Below, piece by piece: positions 33,255 through 44,916 of a stretch of 64,000 nt of DNA (its first letter is position 1; each line of letters starts with the position of its first letter). The DNA is from Flavobacterium amnicola (GTDB lineage Bacteria > Bacteroidota > Bacteroidia > Flavobacteriales > Flavobacteriaceae). The notes beneath the pieces are model-generated. The model saw nothing but the letters and a program-made list of their open reading frames with translations. It did not search any database and had not been told where the DNA came from. The position numbers were made by a program, and so were the translations under genes. The stretch is taken from assembly GCF_004122165.1 (NCBI RefSeq), contig NZ_SBKO01000001.1, forward strand, positions 62,001 to 126,000, given 5' to 3'.

Positions 33255-36200
33255 TTAATAATTATATTCTTCTTTGGTAATCATTAATTCATCATACTCT
33301 TCTTTAGAACCTACAATTGTGTTATCATAGTCTCTCATACCGGTTCCGGCTGGGATTCTGTGACCTACAATTACATTTTCTTTAAGACCTTCTAAATTAT
33401 CAACTTTACCTGCAACAGCAGCTTCATTTAATACTTTAGTTGTTTCCTGGAACGATGCCGCCGAGATGAATGACTTAGTTTGTAACGAGGCTCTTGTAAT
33501 ACCTTGTAATACTGGAGTCGCTGTAGCTGTGATTACATCACGAGCTACTACTAAGTTTTTATCATTACGTTTTAGTAACGAATTCTCATCACGCAATTCA
33601 CGAGCAGAGATGATTTGACCTGGTTTCAAGTTTTCTGAATCACCAGCATCTTCTACTACTTTCATTCCGTATAATTTATCATTTTCAACGATAAAGTCTT
33701 TTGTATGAATTAATTGTTCTTCAAGGAATAAAGTATCTCCTGGATCTTCCACTCTTACTTTACGCATCATTTGACGAATCACTACTTCAAAGTGTTTGTC
33801 ATTGATTTTTACCCCTTGTAAACGGTATACCTCTTGAATTTCATTTACCAAGTACTGTTGAACAGCCGCTGGACCTTGAATTCTTAAGATATCTTCCGGA
33901 GTAATCGCACCGTCAGACAATGGCACTCCAGCTCTTACGAAGTCATTCTCTTGTACTAAGATTTGGTTGGATAATTTCACCAAGTATTTCTTGATTTCAC
34001 CAAATTTAGACTCGATCACGATTTCACGGTTACCTCTTTTGATTTTACCAAAAGAAACCACACCATCAATTTCAGAAACTACCGCTGGGTTAGATGGATT
34101 ACGAGCTTCTAATAACTCGGTAATTCTTGGTAAACCTCCTGTAATATCGCCTGCTTTTGAAGAACGACGTGGGATTTTTACTAAAATTTTACCGGCTTTA
34201 ATTTTCTCGCCATCTTCTACCATAAGGTGCGCTCCTACTGGTAAGTTGTAGGTTCTGATTAATTCACCGTCTTTACCATAGATGTGTAATGTTGGGATTA
34301 ATTTTTTGTTTCTACCTTCAGAGATTACTTTTTCTTGGAAACCAGTTTGCTCATCGATTTCAACCATGAACGATTGTCCTTGCTCTAAATCTTCGTAACC
34401 AACTTTACCAGTAAATTCTGAAATAATTACCCCATTATATGGATCCCACTTACAGATTACATCTCCTTTTCCTACTGATTGTGCATCAGCAACAAAAATA
34501 CTTGAACCGTAAGGAATGTTGTGAGTACTTAATAAAATACCTGTTTTCTCATCAATTAATTTCAATTCTGTTGAACGAGAAATTACGATATCTACAATAT
34601 TACCTTCACTATCTTCTCCTTTAACCGTTTTTAAATCTTCGATTTCTAAACGACCTGGGAATTTAGCAACGATGCTAGACTCTTCAGAAATACCTCCAGC
34701 AACCCCTCCAACGTGGAACGTACGAAGTGTTAACTGTGTACCTGGCTCACCAATTGATTGTGCTGCAATAACACCAACTGCTTCCCCTTTTTGAGTCATT
34801 TTACCAGTTGCTAAGTTACGTCCGTAACATTTCGCACAAATACCTTTTTCAGCTTCACAAGTTAATGGAGAACGTACTTCCACTTTTTCAACTGGAGAAG
34901 CCTCAATAGTTTTCATGATAGCTTCGGTAATTTGTTCACCGGCAGCAATTAATACTTCAGAAGTTAACGGATTAATTACATCTTGTAATGCAACACGTCC
35001 TAAAATTCTTTCTCCTAAAGTTTCCACGATTTCTTCGTTTTTCTTTAAAGCAGAAACTTCTACACCTCTTAAAGTACCACAATCTACAGTGTTAACAATA
35101 ACATCTTGAGAAACGTCATGTAAACGACGCGTTAAGTAACCTGCATCCGCCGTTTTTAACGCCGTATCCGCAAGACCCTTACGAGCACCGTGCGTAGAGA
35201 TAAAGTATTCTAAGATAGAAAGACCTTCTTTAAAGTTCGATAAAATCGGGTTTTCAATAATTTCACCACCACCAGCAGTCGATTTTTTAGGCTTAGCCAT
35301 CAAACCACGCATACCAGTTAACTGACGAATTTGCTCTTTCGATCCACGCGCTCCAGAATCAAGCATCATGTACACCGAGTTAAACCCTTGTTGATCTTCT
35401 CTAATGTTTTTCATTGCTAATTCTGTCAATTGTGCATTGGCAGAAGTCCAGATGTCAATAACTTGGTTGTAACGTTCGTTATTGGTAATAAGACCCATAT
35501 TATAGTTCACAGAGATTGCTTCAACTTGCTCTCTTGCATCTGCAATTAATTGTCCTTTTTGCTCTGGAATACGAATATCCCCTAAAGAGAATGATAATCC
35601 TCCTTTGAATGCAAATTTATAACCCATATCCTTCATGTTATCAAGGAAAGCAGCCGTTGTAGGAACATCTGTTACTGCAAGGATTTTTCCGATAATATCA
35701 CGAAGTGATTTTTTAGTTAATACCTCATTGATATAACCTGCTGCTTCTGGTACTACTTCGTTAAATAATACACGACCTGCAGTAGTTTGGATGATTTGGT
35801 TAACCAATTCTCCATTCTCATTGAAGTCTTTTGCTCTAATTTTCACACGAGCATTTAATTCTAATCTGTTTTCGTTTAAGGCAATATGCACTTCTTCAGC
35901 AGAATAGAACGTTAAATCTTGGCCTAAAATTTTATGCTCTGGAGTCGAAATACGCTCTTTTGTCATATAATATAGACCCAATACCATGTCCTGAGAAGGC
36001 ACCGTGATAGGTGCTCCGTTAGCAGGGTTCAAGATATTGTGCGAAGCCAACATTAATAATTGTGCTTCTAAGATTGCTTCTGGTCCTAATGGTAAGTGAA
36101 CCGCCATCTGGTCACCATCGAAATCGGCGTTGAATGCCGTACAGGTCAATGGGTGTAACTGGATTGCTTTTCCTTCAATTAACTTAGGCTGGAACGCTTG

Positions 36201-37556
36201 GATACCCAAACGGTGAAGCGTAGGAGCACGGTTAAGTAATACTGGGTGACCTTTAATTACGTTTTCAAGGATATCCCAAACTACTGGCTCTTTTTTGTCA
36301 ATGATTTTCTTAGCAGACTTCACTGTTTTTACAATTCCTCTTTCGATTAACTTACGAATAACGAAAGGTTTGTAAAGCTCAGCAGCCATATCTTTAGGAA
36401 TACCACACTCATACATTTTCAATTCTGGTCCAACGACAATTACCGAACGAGCCGAGTAATCTACACGTTTTCCAAGTAAGTTTTGACGGAAACGTCCTTG
36501 CTTACCTTTTAAAGAATCAGATAATGATTTTAATGGTCTGTTTGATTCTGTTTTAACCGCAGAAGCTTTTCTAGTGTTGTCGAATAACGAGTCTACAGAT
36601 TCCTGTAACATACGTTTTTCGTTACGTAAGATTACTTCTGGTGCTTTAATTTCCATTAATCGCTTCAAACGATTGTTACGGATAATTACACGACGGTATA
36701 AATCATTCAAATCAGAAGTTGCGAAACGCCCTCCATCAAGTGGCACTAACGGACGCAATTCTGGCGGAATAACTGGAATAACTTTAAGAATCATCCATTC
36801 TGGACGATTTTCTCTGTTTTTATTTGAATCACGGAATGATTCTACAACTTGAAGACGTTTTAATGCTTCCGTTTTTCTTTGTTTAGACGTTTCATTATTA
36901 GCTGCGTGACGTAATTCGTATGATAACGCATCAAGGTCAATACGAGCTAATAAATCCATAATACATTCAGCACCCATTTTGGCGATGAATTTATTTGGAT
37001 CGTTGTCATCTAAGTATTGATTTTCCATCGGAAGAGAATCCAAGATATTCAAGTATTCTTCTTCTGTTAAGAAATCCAATCGTTTTAATGATTCTCCTTC
37101 GGCACTTTGAGCAATACCGGCTTGGATTACTACGTATCTCTCGTAGTAAATAATCATGTCTAATTTTTTAGATGGCAATCCTAAAATATAACCAATTTTG
37201 TTAGGTAACGAACGGAAGTACCAAATGTGAGCGATAGGCACCACCAAATTGATGTGTCCTACTCTATCACGACGTACTTTTTTCTCAGTAACTTCTACAC
37301 CACAACGATCACAAACGATTCCTTTATAACGGATTCTTTTGTATTTCCCACAAGCACATTCGAAATCTTTTACAGGACCGAAAATACGTTCACAGAAAAG
37401 ACCATCACGTTCTGGTTTGTGAGTTCTATAGTTAATCGTTTCTGGTTTTAATACCTCTCCGCGAGATTCTGCCAGAATTGATTCTGGTGAAGCTAAACCT
37501 ATCGAAATTTTATCGAATCGTTTAATGGTATTCTTCTCTTTATTTCTATTCATCAT
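33255..37556 (-). CDS. rpoC: RNA polymerase subunit beta'
   Basis: The 1433-residue catalytic subunit. The N-terminal zinc site is formed by [20 protein letters not shown], the Mg2+-binding catalytic motif is NADFDGDQM, the second zinc region reads [13 protein letters not shown], and the trigger-loop region contains [16 protein letters not shown]. Length is typical for Bacteroidota. The gene begins with two consecutive ATG codons, so the start may be 37556 or 37553. It follows rpoB after an unusually structured 225-nt spacer. Confidence 0.98.
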   Translation of the reverse strand: MMNRNKEKNTIKRFDKISIGLASPESILAESRGEVLKPETINYRTHKPERDGLFCERIFGPVKDFECACGKYKRIRYKGIVCDRCGVEVTEKKVRRDRVGHINLVVPIAHIWYFRSLPNKIGYILGLPSKKLDMIIYYERYVVIQAGIAQSAEGESLKRLDFLTEEEYLNILDSLPMENQYLDDNDPNKFIAKMGAECIMDLLARIDLDALSYELRHAANNETSKQRKTEALKRLQVVESFRDSNKNRENRPEWMILKVIPVIPPELRPLVPLDGGRFATSDLNDLYRRVIIRNNRLKRLMEIKAPEVILRNEKRMLQESVDSLFDNTRKASAVKTESNRPLKSLSDSLKGKQGRFRQNLLGKRVDYSARSVIVVGPELKMYECGIPKDMAAELYKPFVIRKLIERGIVKTVKSAKKIIDKKEPVVWDILENVIKGHPVLLNRAPTLHRLGIQAFQPKLIEGKAIQLHPLTCTAFNADFDGDQMAVHLPLGPEAILEAQLLMLASHNILNPANGAPITVPSQDMVLGLYYMTKERISTPEHKILGQDLTFYSAEEVHIALNENRLELNARVKIRAKDFNENGELVNQIIQTTAGRVLFNEVVPEAAGYINEVLTKKSLRDIIGKILAVTDVPTTAAFLDNMKDMGYKFAFKGGLSFSLGDIRIPEQKGQLIADAREQVEAISVNYNMGLITNNERYNQVIDIWTSANAQLTELAMKNIREDQQGFNSVYMMLDSGARGSKEQIRQLTGMRGLMAKPKKSTAGGGEIIENPILSNFKEGLSILEYFISTHGARKGLADTALKTADAGYLTRRLHDVSQDVIVNTVDCGTLRGVEVSALKKNEEIVETLGERILGRVALQDVINPLTSEVLIAAGEQITEAIMKTIEASPVEKVEVRSPLTCEAEKGICAKCYGRNLATGKMTQKGEAVGVIAAQSIGEPGTQLTLRTFHVGGVAGGISEESSIVAKFPGRLEIEDLKTVKGEDSEGNIVDIVISRSTELKLIDEKTGILLSTHNIPYGSSIFVADAQSVGKGDVICKWDPYNGVIISEFTGKVGYEDLEQGQSFMVEIDEQTGFQEKVISEGRNKKLIPTLHIYGKDGELIRTYNLPVGAHLMVEDGEKIKAGKILVKIPRRSSKAGDITGGLPRITELLEARNPSNPAVVSEIDGVVSFGKIKRGNREIVIESKFGEIKKYLVKLSNQILVQENDFVRAGVPLSDGAITPEDILRIQGPAAVQQYLVNEIQEVYRLQGVKINDKHFEVVIRQMMRKVRVEDPGDTLFLEEQLIHTKDFIVENDKLYGMKVVEDAGDSENLKPGQIISARELRDENSLLKRNDKNLVVARDVITATATPVLQGITRASLQTKSFISAASFQETTKVLNEAAVAGKVDNLEGLKENVIVGHRIPAGTGMRDYDNTIVGSKEEYDELMITKEEYNY

Positions 37557-37645
37557 AGTTTCTACTATTGATTTATTTGCAATTAAAATTGATTTATAGT
37601 GGTGTTATCCTAACATCTTTCCACTACCTCGGATTACTTCTCTAA

Positions 37646-37771
37646 ACTTCATTTTCTGAAGTGCTAATTATAAACGCAATGGTTTATAAAAAATCGGAAC
37701 GGTTTACGGGGCTAAATCCTAAAAACTCTAATAATGAGTAATCAGTCCCGAAAAAATCGGAACCGACTACT
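37646..37771 (-). other. Hairpin-rich rpoB-rpoC spacer
   Basis: Three hairpins fill the spacer. The largest, right after the rpoB stop, pairs 37737-37751 with 37757-37771 (15 bp including three G-U pairs, 5-nt loop). A second pairs TTATAAAC (37668-37675) with GTTTATAA (37682-37689). A third pairs ACTTCA (37646-37651) with TGAAGT (37657-37662). None is followed by a strong U run, so processing, stabilisation or pausing is more likely than full termination. Function is inferred only. Confidence 0.55.
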
Positions 37772-37781
37772 GAAAATTTAT

Positions 37782-40700
37782 TTATTCTTCTAAACGAATG
37801 TCTAAACCAAGACCTTTTAATTCATGCATTAATACATTGAATGATTCTGGTAATCCTGGTTCTGGCATAGTTTCACCCTTAACGATTGCTTCGTAAGTTT
37901 TAGCTCTACCAATTACGTCGTCTGACTTCACGGTTAAGATTTCACGTAGTGTACTAGAAGCACCATATGCCTCAAGTGCCCAAACCTCCATCTCTCCGAA
38001 ACGTTGACCTCCGAATTGTGCTTTACCTCCTAATGGTTGTTGCGTAATTAACGAGTACGGACCAATAGAACGTGCGTGCATTTTATCATCAACCATGTGT
38101 CCTAATTTCAACATGTAAATTACACCCACAGTTGCTGGTTGGTGGAAACGCTCTCCAGTACCACCATCATAAAGATACGTGTGACCGAAACGTGGCACTC
38201 CCGCTTCATCAGTTAAGGCATTAATTTGGTCTAAAGAAGCTCCATCAAAAATTGGTGTAGCATACTTTCTTCCTAATTTTTTACCTGCCCATCCTAGCAC
38301 CGTTTCATAAATCTGACCGATGTTCATACGAGAAGGTACCCCAAGTGGATTCAATACAATATCTACTGGTGTTCCATCCTCTAAGAATGGCATATCTTCC
38401 TGACGAACGATACGTGCAACGATACCTTTGTTACCGTGACGTCCCGCCATTTTATCACCCACTTTCAATTTACGTTTCTTAGCGATGTAAACTTTAGCTA
38501 GTTTTAAGATACCTGCTGGTAACTCATCTCCAACTGTGATAGTGAATTTTTCACGACGTAACGCTCCTTGAAGGTCGTTTAATTTAATTTTATAGTTATG
38601 AATTAAATCATTAACCATAGCATTCGTTTCGTCATCAGCAACCCATTGTCCTTTTGTCAAGTGAGCAAAGTCTTCAACAGATTGTAACATTTTTTTCGAA
38701 TACTTTTTACCTTTTGGTAATACTTCCTCGCCTAAATCATTCATAACCCCTTGTGATGTTTTACCATCGATGATTACAAATAATTTATCGATTAATCTGT
38801 CTTTTAATTCAACAAATTTAGTTTCGAATTCCATTTCAAGTTCAGCCAAAGCGTCTTTGTCTTGAGAACGTTTACGTTTGTCTTTTACTGCTCTTGAGAA
38901 TAATTTTTTATCTAAAACTACACCGTGTAAAGAAGGAGATGCTTTTAATGACGCATCTTTCACATCACCTGCTTTGTCTCCGAAGATCGCTCTTAAAAGT
39001 TTTTCTTCTGGAGTTGGATCAGATTCTCCTTTTGGTGTAATTTTTCCGATTAGAATGTCGCCAGGTTTTACTTCAGCACCAATTCTAATCATTCCGTTTT
39101 CATCTAAATCTTTAGTAGCTTCTTCCGATACGTTTGGAATATCATTCGTTAATTCTTCGTTACCTAATTTAGTATCACGAACTTCTAATGAATAATCATC
39201 AATATGGATTGATGTAAAGATATCATCACGAACTACTTTTTCTGAAATTACAATCGCATCCTCGAAGTTATACCCTTTCCAAGGCATGAACGCTACCTGT
39301 AGGTTTCTACCTAAAGCTAACTCTCCGTTTTGCGTTGCGTATCCTTCACAAAGTACTTGTCCTTTAACCACTTTGTCACCTCTTCTTACGATAGGTTTTA
39401 AGTTGATAGACGTACTTTGATTCGTTTTTCTGAATTTGATAAGGTTGTATGATTTCTCATCCGTATCAAAACTTACTGCTCTTTCGGCATCCGTTCTTTC
39501 ATACTTAATAGTAATCATGTTCGCATCAACGTATTCAACAGTTCCGTTTCCTTCTGCATTAATTAATACACGAGAATCAGAAGCTACTTGACGCTCTAAT
39601 CCGGTACCAACAATTGGAGATTCAGGACGTAATAATGGTACGGCCTGACGCATCATGTTCGATCCCATCAACGCACGGTTCGCATCATCATGCTCTAAGA
39701 ACGGAATTAATGAAGCTGAAATAGAAGCAATCTGATTTGGTGCAACGTCAGTATAGTGAACCGCGGTTGGGTCTACTACTGGGAAGTCACCTTCCTCACG
39801 AGCAATTACTTTATCAGCAGTAATTTTACCTTTTGCATCCATTTCAATGTTTGCTTGCGCAATCATTTTTCCTTCTTCCTCTTCAGCACTCAAGTAAATT
39901 GGAGTCGACTCTAAATCAACCACACCATTGGTAACCTTACGGTAAGGTGTTTCGATGAATCCCATTCCGTTTACTTTCGCATATACACCTAGAGAAGAAA
40001 TAAGTCCAATATTTGGTCCCTCAGGAGTTTCAATAGGACATAAACGACCGTAGTGTGTATAGTGAACGTCACGTACCTCGAAACCAGCTCTTTCTCTAGA
40101 TAAACCTCCAGGTCCAAGGGCAGATAAACGACGTTTGTGCGTAATCTCTGCTAATGGATTCGTTTGATCCATGAACTGAGATAACTGGTTCGTTCCGAAG
40201 AATGAATTAATAACCGATGACAATGTTTTCGCATTGATCAAATCGATTGGAGTAAACACCTCGTTATCACGAACGTTCATACGCTCACGAATCGTACGTG
40301 CCATACGAGCCAAACCAACACCAAACTGAGCTGATAATTGTTCTCCAACCGTTCTAACACGACGGTTAGATAAGTGGTCAATATCATCAATCTCTGCTTT
40401 AGAGTTAATTAACTCGATTAAATATTTCACGATAGTAATGATATCCTCTTTGGTAAGCACCTGCTTGTCCATAGGAATATCAAGACCTAATTTTTTGTTC
40501 ATTCTATAACGACCTACATCTCCTAAGTTGTAACGTTGGTCTGAGAAGAATAATTTGTCGATAATTCCACGAGCTGTTTCTTCATCAGGCGGTTCAGCGT
40601 TACGTAACTGACGGTAAATGTGTTCTACTGCTTCTTTTTCAGAGTTAGTAGGGTCTTTTTGTAAGGTATTGTGAATGATAGAATAATCAGCCGAATTATT

Positions 40701-41594
40701 GTCTTCTTTATGTAATAAGATAGATTTTACATTAGATTCTACAATTTCTTCAACATTATCTTTATCTAAAATAGTATCACGATCTAAGATAATTTCGTTA
40801 CGCTCGATAGATACTACTTCTCCAGTATCCTCGTCTACGAAATCCTCATGCCATGTATTTAATACACGTGCAGCAAGTTTTCTTCCTACATATTTCTTTA
40901 AACCAGATTTTGATACTTTAATTTCTTCTGCAAGGTCGAAAATTTCAAGGATGTCCTTATCTCTTTCGAAACCGATTGCACGGAATAAAGTAGTTACTGG
41001 TAATTTTTTCTTTCTATCGATATACGCATACATTACGCTATTGATATCGGTAGCGAATTCAATCCATGATCCTTTGAAAGGAATAACACGGGCAGAATAT
41101 AATTTAGTTCCATTAGCATGGAATGATTGTCCAAAGAACACACCAGGTGAACGGTGTAATTGCGATACAACCACACGCTCTGCTCCGTTTATTACAAACG
41201 TTCCGCTAGGAGTCATGTAAGGAATAGTACCTAAATATACATCTTGTACAATTGTTTCGAAATCTTCATGCTCAGGATCTGTACAGTATAGTTTTAATCT
41301 GGCTTTTAACGGCACACTATAGGTAAGACCTCTATCTATACACTCTTCAATTGTATAACGAGGTGGGTCAACAAAATAATCTAGGAATTCTAAGACAAAC
41401 TGATTACGTGTATCCGTAATCGGGAAATTTTCCATGAAGGTGTTGTATAACCCTTCATTGCCTCTTTCGTCTGATTTCGTTTCTAATTGAAAGAAATCTT
41501 GGAATGATTTTACCTGAACATCCAGAAAATCTGGGTAGTTAGGAATATTCTTTGTAGAGGCAAAATTCAATCTTTCAGTCTGATTTGTTATCAT
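37782..41594 (-). CDS. rpoB: RNA polymerase subunit beta
   Basis: The 1270-residue beta subunit. I set the start at the ATG at 41594 ([13 protein letters not shown]); the open frame extends one TTG codon further. Hallmarks are the rifampicin-region [20 protein letters not shown] and [20 protein letters not shown], the [11 protein letters not shown] segment, and the C-terminal [20 protein letters not shown]. In the rifampicin region the sequence looks wild-type (D and H of [20 protein letters not shown] present, S at RLSALG). It lies downstream of rplL behind an attenuator-like hairpin. Confidence 0.98.
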   Translation of the reverse strand: MITNQTERLNFASTKNIPNYPDFLDVQVKSFQDFFQLETKSDERGNEGLYNTFMENFPITDTRNQFVLEFLDYFVDPPRYTIEECIDRGLTYSVPLKARLKLYCTDPEHEDFETIVQDVYLGTIPYMTPSGTFVINGAERVVVSQLHRSPGVFFGQSFHANGTKLYSARVIPFKGSWIEFATDINSVMYAYIDRKKKLPVTTLFRAIGFERDKDILEIFDLAEEIKVSKSGLKKYVGRKLAARVLNTWHEDFVDEDTGEVVSIERNEIILDRDTILDKDNVEEIVESNVKSILLHKEDNNSADYSIIHNTLQKDPTNSEKEAVEHIYRQLRNAEPPDEETARGIIDKLFFSDQRYNLGDVGRYRMNKKLGLDIPMDKQVLTKEDIITIVKYLIELINSKAEIDDIDHLSNRRVRTVGEQLSAQFGVGLARMARTIRERMNVRDNEVFTPIDLINAKTLSSVINSFFGTNQLSQFMDQTNPLAEITHKRRLSALGPGGLSRERAGFEVRDVHYTHYGRLCPIETPEGPNIGLISSLGVYAKVNGMGFIETPYRKVTNGVVDLESTPIYLSAEEEEGKMIAQANIEMDAKGKITADKVIAREEGDFPVVDPTAVHYTDVAPNQIASISASLIPFLEHDDANRALMGSNMMRQAVPLLRPESPIVGTGLERQVASDSRVLINAEGNGTVEYVDANMITIKYERTDAERAVSFDTDEKSYNLIKFRKTNQSTSINLKPIVRRGDKVVKGQVLCEGYATQNGELALGRNLQVAFMPWKGYNFEDAIVISEKVVRDDIFTSIHIDDYSLEVRDTKLGNEELTNDIPNVSEEATKDLDENGMIRIGAEVKPGDILIGKITPKGESDPTPEEKLLRAIFGDKAGDVKDASLKASPSLHGVVLDKKLFSRAVKDKRKRSQDKDALAELEMEFETKFVELKDRLIDKLFVIIDGKTSQGVMNDLGEEVLPKGKKYSKKMLQSVEDFAHLTKGQWVADDETNAMVNDLIHNYKIKLNDLQGALRREKFTITVGDELPAGILKLAKVYIAKKRKLKVGDKMAGRHGNKGIVARIVRQEDMPFLEDGTPVDIVLNPLGVPSRMNIGQIYETVLGWAGKKLGRKYATPIFDGASLDQINALTDEAGVPRFGHTYLYDGGTGERFHQPATVGVIYMLKLGHMVDDKMHARSIGPYSLITQQPLGGKAQFGGQRFGEMEVWALEAYGASSTLREILTVKSDDVIGRAKTYEAIVKGETMPEPGLPESFNVLMHELKGLGLDIRLEE

Positions 41595-41800
41595 CAATGG
41601 ACAAAATTTTGATTAAAAAAAAGTAATTTTTTGTGTGTCAAACACAGTAATTTATAAAACAATCTATACTTCTTTTTATAACCGATACATCTCTAAAAAA
41701 TAAAATGAAGTAGAACTTTATTTCCGTCTTCGTATTGGTTTAAAAACTTTCGTTTTTTAAATTATATCGCTAATAAAATTTAAACAATTTCATTATACGA

Positions 41801-41842
41801 AAAATGGTTTAGGTCTTGAGAATGCTCTCAAAGACCTAAACC
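41801..41842 (-). terminator. Attenuator-like hairpin between rplL and rpoB
   Basis: A long stem pairs GGTTTAGGTCTTGAGA (41806-41821) with 41826-41842 (one bulged A), loop ATGC, followed on the minus strand by a short U run (A residues at 41801-41804). The position 22 nt after the rplL stop and before rpoB parallels the partial terminator that sets the ribosomal-protein to polymerase ratio in E. coli. The 200 nt between it and rpoB show no convincing promoter. Confidence 0.7.
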
Positions 41843-41863
41843 TGTATTCTAAACTATGTAAGC

Positions 41864-42235
41864 TTATTTAAGCTCAACAACAGCTCCAGCCTCTTCTAAA
41901 GATTTTTTAAGACCTTCAGCCTCATCTTTAGAAACTCCTTCTTTTACATTTGTTGGAGCAGCATCAACTAAATCTTTAGCTTCTTTAAGACCTAAACCAG
42001 TTAATTCTTTAACCGCTTTAACAACTCCTAATTTAGAAGCACCAGCATCTTTTAATACTACTGTGAACTCAGTTTGTTCAGCAGCAGCACCTGCATCACC
42101 ACCACCAGCAGCAACTACTACCGCTGCAGCAGCTGGCTCGATACCATACTCGTCTTTTAATATTGTAGCTAAATCGTTAACTTCTTTAACTGTTAAGTTA
42201 ACTAATTGTTCTGCGAATTGTTTCAAATCTGCCAT
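41864..42235 (-). CDS. rplL: Ribosomal protein bL12 (L7/L12)
   Basis: A 123-residue stalk protein: N-terminal dimerisation helix region, an Ala/Gly-rich hinge ([20 protein letters not shown]) and a C-terminal factor-binding domain with [20 protein letters not shown]. It binds L10 and recruits GTPase factors such as EF-Tu and RF3. It follows rplJ by 53 nt. Confidence 0.98.
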   Translation of the reverse strand: MADLKQFAEQLVNLTVKEVNDLATILKDEYGIEPAAAAVVVAAGGGDAGAAAEQTEFTVVLKDAGASKLGVVKAVKELTGLGLKEAKDLVDAAPTNVKEGVSKDEAEGLKKSLEEAGAVVELK

Positions 42236-42288
42236 TTTTTCTATCTTTTAAAATGATTTGTAATTATATTAATTTATTTGTGCGCAAT

Positions 42289-42789
42289 TTATTCTGCAGC
42301 TTCTCCTTTAGTTTCAGCATTGTTTAATAATGCAGAAATAATACGTTGAGCTGGCGATTGAAGTAATCCGATGATTTCACCGATAACTTCTTCTTTCGAT
42401 TTAAGTGATGCTAATGAATCTAATAAATTGTCTCCAATATAGATTTCATCATTAATAAAAGCACCTTTTAAAACTGGTTTATCGCTTTTCTTACGAAATT
42501 CTTTGATGATTTTAGCTGGACCGTTTGCCAAATCAGAAATCATGATTGAAGTGTTTCCTTTTAAAGTAGATGGTAATTCACCAAATTCTTTATCTGAAGC
42601 TTCCATTGCTTTTTCAAGTAATGTATTCTTAACAACTTCTAATTTGATTCCTGCTTTAAAGCAAGCTCTTCTTAAATTTGAAGTAGTCTCTGCATTTAAA
42701 CCAGAAATATCGGCAAGATACACGATATTTGCTCCAGCTAACTGTGCAGTTAAATCTCCAATAGCGATTGATTTTTCTTCTCTTGTCAT
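42289..42789 (-). CDS. rplJ: Ribosomal protein uL10
   Basis: A 166-residue protein with the L10 N-terminal rRNA-binding domain (NIVYLADISGLNAETTSNLR, VVKNTLLEKAM) and a short C-terminal helix (LLQSPAQRIISALLNNAE) that anchors bL12 dimers. The gap to rplA is only 22 nt, so the long L10 leader known in enterobacteria does not fit in front of this gene. Confidence 0.97.
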   Translation of the reverse strand: MTREEKSIAIGDLTAQLAGANIVYLADISGLNAETTSNLRRACFKAGIKLEVVKNTLLEKAMEASDKEFGELPSTLKGNTSIMISDLANGPAKIIKEFRKKSDKPVLKGAFINDEIYIGDNLLDSLASLKSKEEVIGEIIGLLQSPAQRIISALLNNAETKGEAAE

Positions 42790-42811
42790 ATCAAAAATTT
42801 TTAACTACCAA

Positions 42812-43501
42812 TTATACGGCTTTAGGATCTAAAGCAATAGCTGGACTCATAGTACTTGACAAGTGAATAGACTTGATGTAAGTACCTTTTGCAGCAGTTG
42901 GTTTCAATTTAATTAATGTTTGTATAATTTCGTGAGCGTTCTCTTGAATTTTAGCAGCATCAAAAGAGATTCTACCAATTCCTGCGTGAACGATACCTGT
43001 TTTATCTACTTTAAAGTCGATTTTTCCAGATTTTACCTCTTCTACTGCTTTACCTACTTCCATAGTTACAGTACCAGTTTTAGGGTTTGGCATTAAACCT
43101 CTAGGTCCTAAAATACGACCTAATGGACCTAATTTACCCATTACTGCAGGCATTGTGATGATTACATCAACATCTGTCCAACCATCTTTAATTTTTTGTA
43201 AATAGTCATCAAGACCTACGTGATCTGCACCAGCAGCTTTAGCTTCAGCCTCTTTATCTGGCGTAACTAATGCTAATACTCTCATGTCTTTACCTGTTCC
43301 GTGTGGTAAAGAAACCACACCTCTAACCATTTGATTCGCTTTACGAGGGTCAACTCCTAATTTAACAGCGATATCAACTGATTCATCAAATTTTGCAGCA
43401 GCAACTTCTTTGATTAATGCAGACGCATCTTTTAAAGAATATAATTTATTCTTTTCAATCTTTGAAGCAGCAACTTTTTGTTTTTTCGTCAATTTTGCCA
43501 T
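42812..43501 (-). CDS. rplA: Ribosomal protein uL1
   Basis: A 229-residue L1 protein, with [20 protein letters not shown] and the signature [18 protein letters not shown]1 forms the mobile stalk near the E site and in other bacteria represses its own mRNA. It starts 6 nt after the rplK stop. Confidence 0.98.
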   Translation of the reverse strand: MAKLTKKQKVAASKIEKNKLYSLKDASALIKEVAAAKFDESVDIAVKLGVDPRKANQMVRGVVSLPHGTGKDMRVLALVTPDKEAEAKAAGADHVGLDDYLQKIKDGWTDVDVIITMPAVMGKLGPLGRILGPRGLMPNPKTGTVTMEVGKAVEEVKSGKIDFKVDKTGIVHAGIGRISFDAAKIQENAHEIIQTLIKLKPTAAKGTYIKSIHLSSTMSPAIALDPKAV

Positions 43502-43507
43502 TTCTTC

Positions 43508-43948
43508 TTATTTTAAAGGAGAATCTCCAGTTACAGTTATACCCATAGATCTAGCTGTTCCAGCAACCATGCTCATTGCTTTTTCAATTGTGAACGCATT
43601 TAAGTCAGGCATTTTATCTTCAGCGATAGTCTTAATCTGATCCCAAGTAACGCTAGCTACTTTTTTACGATTAGGCTCTCCTGATCCTGATTTTAATTTT
43701 GTTGCTTCCAATAATTGAATAGCAGCAGGTGGAGTTTTTACAACAAAATCAAACGATTTGTCTTTATATACAGTGATTTGCACTGGACATATTTTGCCGG
43801 CTTTATCTTGAGTTCTAGCATTAAATTGCTTACAAAACTCCATGATATTAACACCAGCAGCTCCCAAAGCAGGTCCAACCGGTGGCGACGGGTTCGCAGC
43901 ACCTCCCTTTACTTGTAGTTTAACTACTTTACTAACTTCTTTAGCCAT
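43508..43948 (-). CDS. rplK: Ribosomal protein uL11
   Basis: A 146-residue L11 with the N-terminal [20 protein letters not shown] segment and the C-terminal rRNA-binding domain including [13 protein letters not shown]. It forms the GTPase-associated centre with the L10/L12 stalk. It is first of the rplKAJL set, 62 nt after nusG. Confidence 0.98.
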   Translation of the reverse strand: MAKEVSKVVKLQVKGGAANPSPPVGPALGAAGVNIMEFCKQFNARTQDKAGKICPVQITVYKDKSFDFVVKTPPAAIQLLEATKLKSGSGEPNRKKVASVTWDQIKTIAEDKMPDLNAFTIEKAMSMVAGTARSMGITVTGDSPLK

Positions 43949-44010
43949 TGTTTAAAATTTTACATTAATCGTGGAAGCGATCAATGCGGTTAATATATGT
44001 AACAAAAATA

Positions 44011-44562
44011 TTATACTTTTTCTACTTGCATAAAGCTTAATTCTAATGGTGTTTTTCTTCCGAAAATTTTCACCATTACTTCTAGCTTACGCTTTTCTTC
44101 ATTAATTTTTTCAACAGTTCCATTGAAACCGTTAAAAGGACCATCGGTTACCTTAACAGTTTCTCCAACTGTAAAAGGGATGGCGCCGTGATCTACTGTT
44201 ACTGCTAACTCATCAACCTTACCTAACATTCGGTTTACTTCCGACATACGTAAAGGCACAGGATCTCCACCTTTTACTTCACCTAAAAAACCAATTACAC
44301 CCGTAATCGACTTAATAATGTGAGGGATTTCACCTGTTAAGTTAGCTTCAATCATTACATAACCAGGAAAATATACTTTGTCTTTGCTGATTTTTTTCCC
44401 ATCTCGTACGGTTACCACTTTTTCGGTTGGCACCAATACCTGAGAGATATAGTCTGCCATTCCAACGCGATTAATTTCTTGCTCGATATAAGCTTTAACC
44501 TTGTTTTCTTGGCCACTTACAGCTCTTACAACATACCACTTTTTTACACTAGTTTCAGCCAT
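44011..44562 (-). CDS. nusG: Transcription termination/antitermination factor NusG
   Basis: A 183-residue NusG: the NGN domain starts WYVVRAVSGQENKVKAYIEQ, contains VYFPGYVMIEA, and is followed by a KOW domain with VGETVKVTDGPFNGFNGTVE. It binds elongating RNA polymerase and couples transcription with translation. It starts 9 nt after the secE stop, the standard secE-nusG pair. Confidence 0.98.
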   Translation of the reverse strand: MAETSVKKWYVVRAVSGQENKVKAYIEQEINRVGMADYISQVLVPTEKVVTVRDGKKISKDKVYFPGYVMIEANLTGEIPHIIKSITGVIGFLGEVKGGDPVPLRMSEVNRMLGKVDELAVTVDHGAIPFTVGETVKVTDGPFNGFNGTVEKINEEKRKLEVMVKIFGRKTPLELSFMQVEKV

Positions 44563-44571
44563 AACAATTTA

Positions 44572-44769
44572 TTAACCTTTAATCCAATTAAAAAATCCTT
44601 CAATTGCTTTAGCAAAAACAGTATCTACACCCCATGTAGCTAGAGCAAAAATCACAGAAAAAATAGCAACAACTATCGTTAGTTTTTGCACCTCTTCCCA
44701 TGTAGGCCAAGTTACATTTGACTTTAATTCTTCAAAAGCTTCTGATATGTAATTAGTAACTTTATTCAT
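44572..44769 (-). CDS. secE: Preprotein translocase subunit SecE
   Basis: A short single-span SecE (65 residues) with the amphipathic segment YISEAFEELKSNVTWPTWEE followed by one transmembrane helix. It stabilises SecY in the inner-membrane translocon. tRNA-Trp lies 16 nt upstream. Confidence 0.95.
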   Translation of the reverse strand: MNKVTNYISEAFEELKSNVTWPTWEEVQKLTIVVAIFSVIFALATWGVDTVFAKAIEGFFNWIKG

Positions 44770-44785
44770 TTTGTTATTTTTTTTG

Positions 44786-44856
44786 CACGGGCGGAGGGAT
44801 TCGAACCCCCATCAACGGTTTTGGAGACCGCTATTCTACCCTTGAACTACGCCCGT
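44786..44856 (-). tRNA. tRNA-Trp (CCA)
   Basis: A 71-nt cloverleaf on the minus strand. The acceptor stem pairs ACGGGCG with CGCCCGT, the anticodon loop CTCCAAA gives anticodon CCA, and the T arm contains GGTTCGAATCC. The 3' CCA is not encoded. It lies between tuf and secE, a common bacterial arrangement. Confidence 0.97.
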
Positions 44857-44861
44857 TTGTT

Positions 44862-44893
44862 AAAATCCAGTGTCGTTAGTACGACACTGGATT
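44862..44893 (-). terminator. Hairpin between tuf and tRNA-Trp
   Basis: Perfect 13-bp stem AATCCAGTGTCGT / ACGACACTGGATT with loop TAGT, 23 nt after the tuf stop. The U run is short (four residues), so partial read-through into tRNA-Trp and secE-nusG is plausible. Confidence 0.75.
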
Positions 44894-44916
44894 CTTATTT
44901 ATTTTTTGTCGATTAA

